DNA from: Heterobilharzia americana
Taxonomy: Eukaryota; Platyhelminthes; Trematoda; Strigeidida; Schistosomatidae
Direction: 5' to 3'
Length of the DNA stretch: 64,000 bases
Assembly: GCA_944470555.2 (NCBI GenBank)
Contig: OX104134.1
Span: forward strand, 72,348,678-72,412,677
The translations under genes and the position numbers were made by a program. Positions 24,876 through 38,110 of the stretch are shown one piece after another (within the stretch, counting starts at the first letter, position 1; each line of letters begins with the position of its first letter). Below the pieces are notes generated by a model. It did no database searches and was not told where the DNA came from. It saw nothing but the letters and a program-made list of their open reading frames with translations.

Positions 24876-25830
24876 GAAGATGGTGAAGCAGAAGCATCAG
24901 TTTGCACTTTAGTTTTTCCATAAAGATTTAGATACTGTGGAACTTCTTGACTATTCCATGTATTTCTTCCTGTAAGTGGGGCTTATGGACACTTTCCATA
25001 GCTGCTCTAGTTTATCCTTCGGGTTCTGAGGACGTAAACAGTAATGTTTTTGAAAAGAATTCCATGAAAACAGTGAAGTATTAAGTCTCTACTACGGAAG
25101 TAAGGATGGTGAACACATTTATAAAGGCAAGTCATAACAACAGTCTTCATATTACTGTAATCATTATGGATGAATCAAGTAACTTGTCAGTGATTAAGTT
25201 TGAACAGGTTGATGCCAATTAACCAAAACAGAGATCAATCTGAAAGTATTTCATTTAAGCAGACCGTTGATAGTCAATCCAACGATGTTTTACTCATGAA
25301 CAGCAGTTAGTCAGTCATTTAGAATGCTGATTTCAAATTTGATCGACTTCTCGGAAAGTAGAATAATGATTTCTATGAAATTTAAATTGAAGATGACAAG
25401 AAAAAAGTATGTGAAAGAATTGTCAACAGGGGTTACCGTTACTGAAAGCACACTTTTATTCGAACACACTATGAACATATAAAACAGTAGACGATCTAAC
25501 CGAACATTGCATTCGTTTGTGCCAGATTCGTACAGTTATGGCTTGGCAGGAAGACATGTTCAATGGACAGACAGTTTGAAACCTTGCTGGTGTTAGAAAG
25601 CATTTTAATAAATACCACTGATAAGTGACACGTACTAAAACAGCCAATCACGTGACCTGGTGAACAGACTTGAGTTGTAAGAAAATGCATGAAGATTCAG
25701 TCTGGATTTTGATATTTCCGACGAAAAAGATTTTCATTTTATATACACTGGTAGCGTACATGTGGATATTTGAACTTAAGAATATTCAGAAGTAAGAGAC
25801 GTTAATTTATTCTCTTCCTAACATAGTAAT
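24876..25830. other. No gene recognised
   Basis: Nothing beyond short frames. Confidence 0.4.
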
Positions 25831-25834
25831 GATG

Positions 25835-26085
25835 GATAGTGGCTAGCAGTGGAATCCAGAATGCGCATTTCGTCCTCTTTGGACTCGTCAGCCGGGTGTA
25901 CTTGCCTCTCAGTGTGTGGTGTTGTTTCCACCGTGATTCGGACTCGGAAGTGATCGCTTCAAACGCCAGAGCGTTATCCACTACACAACCGAGCCACGAT
26001 AACGGCTTCTTGTGCTACGGGTATGGTTTTAGTATAGTTGCTTGTACTATACCGTCGTTGATTGGTCTCTATTGGTATATGGGTG
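25835..26085 (-). repeat. tRNA-like/hammerhead SINE unit, minus strand (Sm-alpha-like)
   Basis: On the minus strand the order is the linker segment (26085 to 26030, cccatataccaatagagacc), an A-box-like TGTGTAGTGGATAA (25974-25987), a B-box-like GAGTCCGAATC (25935-25945), then the hammerhead and the conserved ggattccactgctagccac end. This is the order of Sm-alpha short repeats of schistosomes. Pol III transcription from the A/B boxes is the known mode for such repeats; here it is inferred. Confidence 0.8.
25850..25897 (-). ncRNA. Hammerhead ribozyme, core intact
   Basis: CTGACGAG lies at 25891-25884, stem II is GTCC/GGAC with an AAAGA loop, and GAAA is at 25871-25868. A very short stem III (A-U and U-A closing GCGC) follows, then ATT and CTGGATTCC. 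Stem I can pair over 4 bp (G-C, G.U, C-G, C-G). The predicted cleavage site is after T25860, with triplet AUU satisfying the NUH rule. A very short stem III is characteristic of the Sm-alpha type and usually makes monomers slow. Everything here is base-pairing by eye. Confidence 0.8.
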
Positions 26086-26335
26086 TTTGAGGCGATCGCT
26101 CCTGTGTCCGAATCCCGGTAAGAACAATATCACTCACTGGGAGACAGGTTAACTCAGCTGACAAGTCCCAAATAGGACGGAATGCACATTCTGGATTCCA
26201 CTGCTAGCCACTATCCATCATTATTATAACTAGGACACAGGTAATTTCGAGGCATCCTCATAACAGCCCATATGCTGATAGAGACCGAACAATTCGGTCA
26301 AATCAATGACGGTATAATACAAGCAATTATACTAT
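26086..26335 (+). repeat. tRNA-like/hammerhead SINE unit, plus strand, A box lost, core mutated
   Basis: This is the inverted partner of the unit to its left, starting near gtttgaggcgatcgc with the A box missing. The B box TGTCCGAATCC is at about 26105-26115. The hammerhead strand reads CTGACAAG at 26158-26165, so G8 has become A. The second strand reads GGAA in place of GAAA. Both changes hit essential core bases, so this copy should not cleave. The ggattccactgctagcc end and the linker segment (26268-26330) follow. Confidence 0.8.
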
Positions 26336-29300
26336 TTTCCTAACATAGTACATCAAGTAAGGCAGGAAACTCAAATAAGTTGGAGGAAAATTGTCATTGA
26401 AGGATTGAAAAGCCTGTCTCAAGTAACTTAACAATAAATTTATCTAGTAAACACCAAGACAAACTGTATGAGCAAGATATCATAACTCAATAATAAATCA
26501 CTGTCTTCTTGTCAACCATTTGCCACCTGTGTCATCAAAATATAAAATAACTGTGTTATCTTCATAATAGTGCACTAATTTCAACGGAATTAAAAGTTGA
26601 ATGATACCTTTTTCCACGTTTCATTTTCTGGATTACCTGGTTGAAAATCTTTTTGCTCTGTGATATTTTTTCCGACTGAATTGTTTTCCAGTGCTAGGCT
26701 TTGATTCAACTCGCGAAGTATGTTCGTACAGTTCACTTCTAACATATTGTCACCTCAGTTATCTGCTGACTTTCTTGTACAACCTTTTGTTGCTTATAAC
26801 CTTTTACTGTATTACTATTCTTATCTGTTTTCCTAAACGTTAGCTAAAAAGAATTTACTGGTAAAATATAGTTGTTTCTTCATAAGCCTTATTTGCATCT
26901 TGATAATTCTTGCTACATTGTCCTAGTCCATATTTAGGGGTCTCATTTCTTGGTCCTATACTTCATTAAAACTTTGTTTTGTTTCATATTTTAATATCTT
27001 TCATGCTGTAAGCAGCTGAAGAGTAACCAGTGAAGAGAATCTGCTTTACGCTTTATTCAAGTTCATAATGCAAAATTAGTGCACAAAATTATCATACTGT
27101 TACTTGAAGACTGGTACAAGTGAGTAACCTTCCAAATAAAGCCTCAAACAGATCTTATATGTGATAATTGTTCTCCTAGTGCCTTTTATTTAACAGCTTA
27201 AAGACTTCTTCATCAGTTTAAAAGGAAAACTGGTATGCTAAATAAAGAAGCGTATTGTTTGGGGTTGTCAAGTGGTTTTCTGTCACCTATCGTGAATATT
27301 TTATTCATGCTAACCAGGTATTTGGTGTTGTGTAAAGTGTCTTTCATATGACTCACATAAACCTACTGACCAAACATGGAGAAAAGACAGTTAAAAATTA
27401 ATGGCTAGTCACTTCTTTTTATTGAGAAACTAAACTTATAGTGTTTGTAGTGAAGCATTAAGGAAATTCAGGGTATTATTCACTTGATAAACCAGTATTA
27501 CTGTATACTGTATACATTCTTAGCTAGATGGTTCACTCCTGAATACACAGCAAAGTTATATTAAGTAGATTTAAGTTTTTGGTTACCGGTATGTCAGTAC
27601 TACCTTTCATCAAATAAACTGCTAAACAGGTTTCCTTCTAAATTCAGTAGTTATTGCCACAAAAATATCACAATCCGTTAACCGATAGTTTCATGGTAAT
27701 TATTCATATCTGATAAAGGAAGAATTAGGTAAAAGGTTAAGCTGATGAGTAATAAAAGAAGTCGAGCTTTTTATTTCAGTCTCATGGAAGCGTTACAAAG
27801 CACTTAGTTGACAGTCCGAAATCAGAACAGAACTGGAAGTCTGATATTGTCATTCAGCTCGAATAGTGTATTACACACAAGCTTTCAGCTTGTACTTGTC
27901 AGTGTGAACTCTTTTGTGACTTTCATCATATGAGTCTTTTTGTTTCCAATCTTTCAAACAGAAGTGTTAAACGAAAGTTTTGCTGAAAAATCTCAGTTGG
28001 TAGATGGCGTTGTTCAATGGAACTGTTAGAATAAGTTACCAAAAAATAATCGTAAAATTTGAAGTAAGTTAAAAATTACCCAAATAAATTTGATCGAAAT
28101 GAGTAAACTATACCTGGTCATTTTTCTTCTGAAGCAAAATGAGATACACATAGATTATGGAATAAACATAACTTCTTAGTTCGAGATCAGAAAATCGAAG
28201 TAATTACAAGAAAAGTGATCCTAAATTAACTTGAATGCAATTTGTCTTCGGATACGAAGACGACTATTCAAGTGGAGTATTTGATTCCACCAAGTATGCA
28301 GAAATTTTAATAAATGAGAGAAAAAATGTTCTAAAAACAAGTGTTTTTTATTAGATTTGCCAAAGAATTTGATAAAGCAAACAAAGGAATAAGGTATACA
28401 CGCAAGATAAACAAAGTATTTTAAATTCTACAGTTCACTCGGAAAAGGAATGTGTAAAAGAACACCATAAACATTAGATCTATTATAGTTTTGTCAAAAG
28501 GAGGATTTCTTTCTTAGAGGAATACCTTTACAGACTGTAATTCTATCTAGTCAATTGTTCAGTTAGTAACAATTTTGTTTAGTCAGTACCGGCTATTGGT
28601 TCACCAAGTTTTAAGTGTACGGCATGTGGTATCTTATGACCATTTGCTTTGAAAACATGATTTAAATCAATGTCTGCATAATCCTATCTACATACATTCA
28701 CTTACAGTTGTCTAAATGTACTCCACTTTATGATTTAAAGGTTGACTGACTTATCTGCACCTCATGAAAACAAGCTCCTGGTGATAATCAGCGTTCAATG
28801 TGATACTCATTGACTTCTTTATTTATTTATTTTTATTTATTTGCCTTAACTACTAAACTATATTGAAAATGAACTCAGTCTCAGTCTCTAAGATATAGTC
28901 AATTTCCTAAATACTGTGACTGCAGTTTTGAAATCAAAGTTTCCTACCAATTATCTTGTGTTAACGCTTAGTCCTATGAAGAGCTTTCAGTTTCTGATCA
29001 GACGAAGTATATGGGTGATTAGATGTACAAGGAGAGCAGACCTTAAAAATAAGTGTGTCATATTATGTTGCAGATTCACATTTTAAAAATATTCTGGTAG
29101 CAGTGAAAATATATTTCTTTCGTTTTACTAAACCAGTAGTTAATTTCTTTACATATTACGTTAAAAATGTTCAAATTACGTTTGGAATATTTGTTTTCCG
29201 GGTGAATACATGTACAAAGTGTATTGGTCTGCTTTTTACTGATTTATTTTCTGAATTTTACTACATCTTCTTTTTCTCTATAAAAATATGTTCATTCATC

Positions 29301-31170
29301 CTATGAGCATACTCCTCTCATGATAGTATAAATTGGATTTATTCTGGGTTAGTTTTGATGGATTCAAGCTTTACTTGTCATCTTAATCATACATGGGTGT
29401 TACTAGCCTGTATGATTCAGAGCGTCAAAAGTGTCATACATATAAGCCTCTTGAAAAATATAGTAAGTTAGAATTAAAGCTAAGGGAGACCTTAGTAATC
29501 ACTGAAATAATGTTAGGTTTTCTCGCTATTGTTAAACAAGTAGTCTGTATCGGAAAATACACAGATCTGGTTGTTTATTCCGGTAGTTGTTCGACTGACC
29601 GTTAGCGTTACCTTTAGTTTATCCTACGGGTAACTGTAACTATAGTCAAGTGAATACAGATTTCTTTTATATTATTGACTAAGTATCTCAAGGTTTTGAC
29701 GTAGAAAAAATATTTTATGAAACAATCTACATCCAAAGAAAATATTACGGTTATAGCAGGAAACCGTAAACTTTAAAAGCTAAATATTTTTAGATAAAAA
29801 GTAGCCCATAAGATTACTCCATAATTACGAGAAAACCAACATAAGAAGGTAAAACGCTTACATATAATGTGGCTGCATAAAACAAGTTTTGTGAGGACCT
29901 CTTTAGGTCCGTAATGCTTACTCAGAAAAAAAGCAGTCAACAACAAAACGAAGTCAGGCATATGGCAAGTTCAACACAGATATTCGAACGTTAATATAGA
30001 ACAGCAATTTGTGAAAGCTGTTTACGAGTAACTTTTAAATGTTTGTTAGACTACCTATTGAACTTAATATCCCTGAGTTTAAAAATATATCCCAAACTAA
30101 TATTGGAGAGAACTATGTTCTCATGGTTTTAAAAATCTATCTTTGAAGACAATTTCATTTCATACAAATGATAATTAAGACTTTGACAGTAAACCAACCA
30201 ACTCGAAAGTCCTAGCAACACCTAATCCATACTCTTAAGTCTGGAGCATTCGTCACCATCTCGAAAATCGATTATGTTATAATTATATTGATGGTTCACG
30301 CTAGCAGCAAAGTAAAGAGATAATGCATAAGGAGACATGAGAATCTGTATTTATACACGTGAACACCTACCAGATGGGGTGGGACTGTTCGGAAGTTTTC
30401 CTCCTTCTCCGTCTTCACGGATGAATTCGCTGATTAGGATCAATTATGTGACTAAGCTATGGACCAGCTGATATATATATGTAAGTTGGTACTTTTCATT
30501 TGTGCTGGGTGCTAAATGGAAACTGTACTATACTGTTGTTGGTCCTGTAATGTTGCTTTACTATGTACATCATTTCGGGTTTCGATAAAATACTGATTCC
30601 TGTATCATCAAACTTTCAAAGGAATAGTTATAACAGTTTTTATCAATGTTCTTGTCAGACTTACTTTCTGCTTCTAAATAATCTGGTTTGATGAGATGCG
30701 TAGGCAGGTGAGCTTAGGTTAGAGGTGGTAGTCCGTTCAATCGGAAAAAAAGAGAAAGGAATAAAATTGTGAACTAATGAGTCAAATAACACGCAGAATG
30801 CACTAAAAAAAGGAGTTGACAAGACTTGACAATTCAAAACTTAGAAGACGAGATACTATACAAACGGATTGGTGAGTGCCACAGAATGCTTTGTTAGATT
30901 TGTTGCCAGGGTTGACATACTATCAAATTATCAAAGTTAATAAAATATTTCAACAAATATATACCGATCATCTGACAGAATAAGGTGCACTGAGAATTCA
31001 TAAGCACATCTACTGAGTTATGCCATGTATATCAAGTAGCATCATGTGTTTTGATATCGATTTCACAATTATAGTGAATGTAATGATAGACAGAGGTTCG
31101 AGTACTCAGTAGTTTTTTAAGACTTCCAGATTCACCTTGAAAGTAGTTAAGATGGGACCGCACACAATCA
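26336..31170. other. No gene recognised; low-complexity TTTA tract near 28821-28850
   Basis: Nearly 5 kb of AT-rich DNA. Frames at 29055-29306 and 29393-29605 (plus, 83 and 70 codons) are not recognised and have no splice context that I would defend. Confidence 0.4.
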
Positions 31171-31174
31171 CTTT

Positions 31175-31590
31175 TTTAGATAGTGTAATTAAAGGACGAA
31201 GATTATCTGAACAATGTGATGTATTTGGATTAGATATTTCGAACAGTCTGATCACACATCTACTTGTCAAGTAAATTTGCACAAAATAGAAGGATGAAGA
31301 GTGCCATAGTTGATACTAATCTCGGTAGGAAAACGAAGTTCACGAAGATAGGCATAGTGTAAGAACAAGCTTTTTTTGGTATACATAAAGCTAGTTTCAA
31401 TTTGTGTATGACTATCACCTTTGCAAATGTCAGTATGCGTCCCTAACTGTTTTTATATAAAACTTTCAAAGCTGTTCGAGCATCAATTTTGTGATCCGTT
31501 TCTACAACGTATTTAGCTGTAGGTGATGAGGGTAGTTTTCCACCTGGGCTTATTAAAGTTTTACACTCCATATATTTTTGAAGCCATTTA
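31175..31590. repeat. 416-bp near-identical repeat, copy 1 (PLE 3' end)
   Basis: Direct repeat with 58491-58906. I count about a dozen differences, half of them in the first 30 bp. It covers the end of the GIY-YIG frame and the PLE 3' region, on the minus strand. Confidence 0.95.
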
Positions 31591-32520
31591 GGCCCATTTT
31601 CTCCCACCCTTAACTGCATGGCTGGATTACTTTTCCCTATGTGTGTGAGACCGCACACATGTAAATTGGTAAAAGAGACTACCTGATTCGATTTTTTGAA
31701 GAGAGAACATTCAAATTTGTTATGAATAGCTTTTACGAGAGGCTGGTTCGCACATCCATCTGTAGAAAAAACAAGCCGTTTCATTTTGAATTTGGTGTTA
31801 AGAGATATGAGCTCCAACAACTTTCTTCTGAGAATGAATTTTCAGTCCTGTGATAGGTTTCGATTGCCTGACCCTGCTTACAATTCACTCCCCAAAACTT
31901 CGAAACTTCGGTTACTGACCTCTACACGTTACTGAATGTTCTTTCGAACCTCGCTCTTACTAACACTATTGTTTATTTCTTTTAATTCTTCAGTTTACTC
32001 AATCTTTTTGCAACAGAAGCGTGCGAATTTTATTATAGAAATTTTTGAGGGTCAAACCATCTATCAACTTTAAGTGGCCAATCATTTCAAATTTTTCAAG
32101 AAAGAGTTCTACACCGAAATCTCGGTTAAACTTGCCTACACATGACTGAATTCACAGATAACTCCCCACTTCAATTCTCCCTTCTTTCTATATGAATAAG
32201 TATGTATAACAGTTGCCCAGCTGTCCCAGGTTAAAAGCGGGGCAACTGAACAACAGAATAGAAATAATTACGGAAATCAGTGAATAGGCACAATAAACAT
32301 TATTACAAGTGACTCTCAGTGGAAAATCCTTATTTCTGAGGATAACTTTTTGCCATTCAGCTAAGAAAACAATCGTTAAAATAATAAATCCTGAGTTAAC
32401 TAGTTACTTAAGTATATCTAGGTGCATACGTACATTTTCACCACCAATACCTCGAAGTTTGAAAATTCTAGAGAAATCTATTTCAAGCGTTTAACAGTTT
32501 TTATCAGCGGATGATACACG
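31175..32520 (-). pseudogene. Penelope-like element, 3' half with GIY-YIG domain
   Basis: The ORF at 31443-31820 (125 codons) reads KRLVFSTDGCANQPLVKAIH, then NLHVCGLTHIGKSN, then GPKWLQKYMECKTL, then GKLPSSPTAKYVVETDHK and ALKVLYKN. This follows the schistosome PLE GIY-YIG pattern (YxCxC..YIGKS, then 'PKWLQKYM', then 'H-x-V/I-x-TGH'). The expected Tyr of YIG is His and the expected Cys residues are partly lost. Upstream on the minus strand (to about 32500) broken frames such as VGSYL, IQSCVGKFNRDFGVELFLEKFE look like the stretch between RT and nuclease. Several stops are present. Confidence 0.65.
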
Positions 32521-35360
32521 TTTTGCTTATTTATGACCCTGTTTTGAATGTCCAGCGGGTGTCTTTTGAAAACAAATCTCGCATTCCAAAAAATCATTAT
32601 ATAAACCTACTTAATAGCTTTAATTATTAAGTATATAGTCTCCAGATTAGAGTAGTTTCAAGACTCAATTGTTATCAGACAACATGGTGACTTGAAATAT
32701 TTCGAAATTTGAGATGTGACCTTGAACATATGTAGGGAATAAATTCAGAGCTGACAAGTAGTTTCCAAAGAATAGTGTCATGCACATCAAGTGTGAGTCG
32801 TGCAATAAACTGTTCGTCATGTTCTAAATAAGCATGAGAGCAATTTTATAAGCTGACTATTCTCCCGAATATTTTCCATCTGCAGCATAGATCTCATCAG
32901 AAGACATTCATTTTATTACTCCAGTATTCAGCGTCATATAGCTGTTAGCAACCGATTAGTAAACTTTAGCTTTAATAATGGTTCACTAACCAGTGGTAAG
33001 TAATGTTGTTGTAAACAAATTTTTAGTTGTATAAGAACTAAACTATTTGGGCGGATTTTAAAAACACAACTTAGAGGTGTTTTCCAGTGGCTTTGTTGGT
33101 AGTTATACTAGAACTTCTTCAGTTTGTTTACAATCCATAAAACTGGGTTCTTCCAGGCAGAAAAGACAGAGTAAAAATAACACGAATGGTAAGAAAAATG
33201 ATAACTTCCTAAGAAATTCAAAAAGTTAAACTCATCTCGTCAAGCTACCAGCTGCCATTAAATTTAATGGATTTGAGTGCTCCTCTTTCCTTCCTTTTCA
33301 GATGTTTATATTTCCCAAGGTACTTTACTCACTAACTATCAATATCACATTGGTCACATTCCCTTAATTGCAAAAGAATAGGAAGGAAAACTTCTAAACT
33401 ATGTGGGTGAAACCTGTTGTTACTAGAGTTTGATTCAATAAGTTTTTAAAAAGATTAAACTTAGTATTAATTATTTAAACACTTCATATTCATTACCGCA
33501 AAAATACTGTTAGTGAGTGTCAACTCGGAGTTAAATTGAAGTGTAACATTGTAAAGGGTTCAGCCATAGCAATACCTTGGCTAATAGAAATAAAGTTTGA
33601 AAATATAAGTGGTTAGTCGGAAAATCTCTGATGGTGAGTCAGCGATTTCGGCAGAATGCAAAGTAGACAGGACTCAAGTGTCAAAACGATAAGCCATCAA
33701 CCTGTAGTTCAACCTCCAAGCTAAACAGAAAACATTTACCATTATTTCGATACAAGGTTTTGCTAGTAGGCTAAAACGAAAATTAATTTCAAAAGTTTCG
33801 TGTTGGCACACGTGAAATAATTTTGTACACTACACTGATTAATACAGCCTAAAAAGCCACAGGTGTTCTGTTACTGTATCGGCAGATTCTTTTCTAGTAT
33901 TGCAAAGTATGTATAATTCATTAACTGACAACATAATTCACATTTTTTTCAGTTAGTTTAGGACCTTATTCTTTTTTCTGAAATACCTCATAAAGAGGAG
34001 GAAGTAGGTATTTCCATCAAAAATTCAACCTTAGACAGGTGATACGCGACTATGTATTTCACTGCAGGAACTGTCGAAGTGAATCTCTAAATCCATACAA
34101 TCGTTTTATAAGCGACTAGAAATCATTGCTGTCTCGTCACGTTAGAAAGTGTGGCCTACTGAAACCTTGGGCTACCAAAACATTTTCACCGAGCATATTT
34201 CATAAAATTCTTCCCTTTACGTTTGCCACAATCTTTTGAATATGTCTTCTAGACACATCATGTGCTCTTGAACACTTTAAAACTGTTTTCAAACTGTCAT
34301 TTCTCAAGGTAAGAACAAAGTAATGATAAAACGTTACCCAGAATGGAGATTAACACATAAATGCACAAAAATACTGTACATTATTGTTCCTAGGATACCT
34401 ACTTCGAACTACAGATTTTTGTACTGGCTGGCCTAACTACCACCACCAAAGTTACACTCGATTTTGTGCTCATTCATGATTCCAGACCAGACACTAAACT
34501 AACACCAGCCACCATTTTCACATTAGTGCCTTTAATACTGTTATTATTGACACTATACAGATGCGACAGTTACTTATAAAAATATTGTACAGGGAGTGGA
34601 TTTGCTGAAACATTACATGCTGAGAATTCTATACTGCATCACACCTGTTGTTTGGGACAAAGCGATTATTACTTTTTTGAAAACATTAAATACATAATAG
34701 TTAATAATCTGAGCTACAAATATTTTGCACCATTTTAAAATCATACGAGTTTAACGTGCTTCATGTTTTACTAACATAGGAGGACTTTTCTAGGAGGCGA
34801 CTTTCTACGAAATAACAAATATTCTTTCTCCACGAATGTCCATATTGGCATGTTCTGCAGAAGTGTCAGGTACAGGCCACCGCTTGATTATCCAATAATA
34901 TGGAAATAGCTGAAGAAAGTGGAAGTTGAATGGTTCAACTAAGAATACGGAAAATATACTCACGAAACTGTGTATTGCAGTGTTAACATTAGCAACTGGA
35001 AATTCAAATGGGTGATACACAGAACAATGAAAAAAATCCTCAGGACAAGATTAATTGGAATGTCAGACGCATCTACACTAGGGGAAATAAATGATTGCGT
35101 TAGCAACATATAAAAAACCACTGATAAAAGTGAAACTACTTCTTTAGGACAGACTGGATTACATTATAAGGGACGTCTCAAAACCAGAATTCTTCACCGC
35201 TTCAGAAGTACGGCTCATAACATCAGGATTAAATGAGGACACTTAATGAGAAATGCGGCAACTAATTGTACCAATAGACAGGCAGAAGAAAGATAACACT
35301 CAGCTGACCATACAAGAACATAAAGCAACAAAATAAATGAAAAAAGAAAGGTGGTCACAA
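32521..35360. other. No gene recognised
   Basis: AT-rich sequence with short unassigned frames (for example 34805-35020, minus). Confidence 0.4.
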
Positions 35361-35369
35361 TGCCTTAAA

Positions 35370-36360
35370 AAGGGCGCACTACTTTGGTCACGAACAAGTA
35401 AGACTGCATCAAGAGGGAGGATTTACTTAAGGATGATAATTTGTATCAACCACTTGAGACTAACTCTATCCAAAAGTCTGACAATTATATCACGAAAACA
35501 TTAGGCAAGGTCATCACAGCAGAGGGAAATCAAAAACAAGTGGGTAATGAAATGAAATATATCTATCCTTTCTCAGTTTTACGGCAGACCTAAACTACAA
35601 TAGACTTAATTCCGAGGACCCCAAACTATAATCTATTCAGGGAGCTTTCGGGGAATCTGAAATAACTTGTAGAGCCATGCGAACATCTCATCAAATCACC
35701 GACAGAAGTTTTGGAAAGGATCGAGGGCAAAAATATAGAAAACAACGAATCAGTGGTGTACTTTCACATCACAGCACTATACACATCATTTGAACGATAA
35801 TTGGCTTAGATACTGAGTCCTTCCTTCTGACAAACAACACGTGAAATTTGGAAAGCATAAAACTTCAGTGTTAAAGTCTAACGGAACTCACTGATCTTTG
35901 TCTGACAACACACCTCTACTTAATGGCAGGATATAAAAAGAGATGAAAGGAACTCCAACGGGATCACAGATGTCTGAATTAATTGCAAAAGCAGTAATGG
36001 AGAGACTGCAAGCCATGATTTTACCCGTGATCAAACCCAAAATTATGATCCGCTATGTGGGCGATACTTCTTTTATCATTAAAAGGGATGAATCAAAAAA
36101 CATTTAACACTTGGTCAACAACGTTTTCAACGGCATCAAGTTCACAATGGAGAAGACTTCAAATAACGAACTGCCGTTTGTGGATGTTTCAGTCAGCAGA
36201 GTCAATGCAGGAGAACTGGGGATTCAAATTTACTGGAAGTCAACACACACTGACCAACCTTCAACTACAGTAGCAACAACCCAACAACGCCTAAACGTAG
36301 CTGCACACAGGTTGAATTCAAAGAACCAAAAGAACTACAATGAAACAACTTAACGAAGAA
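35370..36360 (+). pseudogene. Penelope-like element reverse transcriptase, degenerate
   Basis: Successive blocks across frames are DDNLYQPLETN near 35430, FYGRPKLQ near 35578 (canonical FYGLPKxHK), SVVYFHITALYTSFE near 35750-35800 (motif A region, canonical FDVxxLFTxIP, so the Asp reads His), KGTPTGSQMSELIAKAVMERL near 35945-36010, MIRYVGDT near 36045, and the KFTMEK..NELPFVDVSV and WKSTHTDQPS blocks at 36140-36260. Motif C is YVGD in place of YVDD, so one catalytic Asp is lost. Frameshifts and stops confirm it is dead. No GIY-YIG follows. Confidence 0.75.
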
Positions 36361-36599
36361 AATTACTTGGTGTCTATTCTGAAGAAGAATGGTCACCCAT
36401 AAGACTTTATCATAGGATGCCTGTCCAATTCACCATCAACTACAAAGTTATCCATCCAAATCACCAGATATATATACTTCTGATGACGATTCATCACACT
36501 TAGTACATACTTTTAAACATTTCTTTTTTTAAAAGACGTTTGCCTTCATCTTGCATTTGAATGTTTGCTTCTGAAGATAGTTCGCAATTACTCATGTTT

Positions 36600-36785
36600 A
36601 TCAGTAGTATATAACACTTGGTTGTTAACCGTTTCAATAGGGTAAGCTACTGAAGCACTTACTGAAAAATCCTGTCTGCTCATTTCATACTAAAGTAAGT
36701 GCTGATTATCTTATCTAGAAAGATAGTGAAAGCTTCACAATGAAATCACCCAGCTCAGAGAATGCAACGTAACCAAGAACTCTAG
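36600..36785 (-). repeat. Dispersed repeat D, copy 3
   Basis: On the minus strand it runs from cttggttacgttgcattctctgagctggg through cagcacttactttagtatgaaatgagc and beyond, to about 36600. It lies just downstream of the PLE RT remnant but in opposite orientation. Confidence 0.65.
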
Positions 36786-37334
36786 TGTTAGTTTTATTTC
36801 CTTAAAGTTTATATTTCCATGGATCGAACTTTCAACATTAAACAAGTGTTTTCTGTAACACAGAACTGTAAAAAATTAATTCAACTGTTCTCCTAGGATA
36901 AGAGATAGTACATTAATTAGGTCTCAGTATGTTAGAACTTGGACATATTATGTAAGTTATGTTGCTTTCATAAGTTTTTCCCTTCCTCAAGAGCACCCAT
37001 TGAATGTAATGGAGAAAGAACACATAAGTCCTAGACGTATTCTCTTTTTAGACTACAATTCGCAAGAGACATTTCACAAAATTCTTCGCTGTCAGGATTT
37101 TTGGATAAAAACAGTAAAATAGCTAATCAACAAGACTAATTCACAACCCAATCCAGTGTGACAAGCCAAACAGTTAAAAACAATCCCCACACTTTACAAT
37201 TTGTACTAGTGCTAGAAAGCACAAAATATCCCTCAGAAATTTATAACTTTGTATGCTTCACCTTCACTTACAAGCATAGTCTCGAAGGAAATGTCATTCA
37301 GCATCGACATGGGACGGCACTATCTCGTCACAGT

Positions 37335-38110
37335 CCAAGTTTTCACACCTCGTAGCAGCACATCAAAGTGATATGTACACATATGAAATACCGAGAAATG
37401 AGAGAGTAGTCAAAGGTGGTAGATTGATTATCAGAGACTTCATGGAGTGATCCAATATTTTAATCTGATAGCACCTAACCTTTTTCCAGCCAAAACTTAC
37501 TTAAGCCAATACTGCACTATGAAACAGGCAGTCATTAGGCATGCATGTGACACGTCCAAGTAGTCTCAGTCCATGAAGTTTCACAGATTCACTAAGCAAC
37601 TTACCTTTTCTGCCCAAAACTGTACGTCTGACTTATGCACTGCATAGGTGATGGTTTATATTACGGTGATGGTGGCCAAACACCTTAAGTTTATTCATAT
37701 CCGCTACTTCTAACTACCATGTTCCATAATTACTTGGTATAAAAAAGTGAACTGCAGCACAGTACACTCAACCGTTAATAGGAAATCGCATCTCTCATCG
37801 GCGGAGAGAACGCGGGGGTTTTTGCAATCATGTAGAGATTGCGTTGTTCACTGATCCATCTGAGTTGTTCCGACTTCTTAAGTAAGCGAAGTGATCAGTA
37901 TGCTCAAGCACTTCACTTCCTACTGTCAGACGAGGCACTAGCAAAGAGTATTCTTAAATCAACAACTTGCATATAGGCGGCAAGAAATACATCTCAAACA
38001 TTCCCAAGTCGCGACTCGAGGTGCCCAGTAGACTCTGTATCTCCCGAAATATACCTCTGAACTGCACGAGTAGTCAGAAACCACTCATGTTGATCGCTAA
38101 CAAGACCAGG
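37335..38110 (-). pseudogene. RTE family A, 3'-end fragment
   Basis: Aligns with 60790-61720 of the right-edge element in the same orientation. Shared blocks are the 3' UTR (cacacctc..cagcacatcaa near 37345), the gagacttcat..tttttccagcc C-terminal coding stretch, and the ctgcattact..cgaagg..tggtcaaa stretch corresponding to NAEV..VFDH. It is riddled with changes, including an unmatched GC-rich patch near 37800-37830. Confidence 0.65.
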
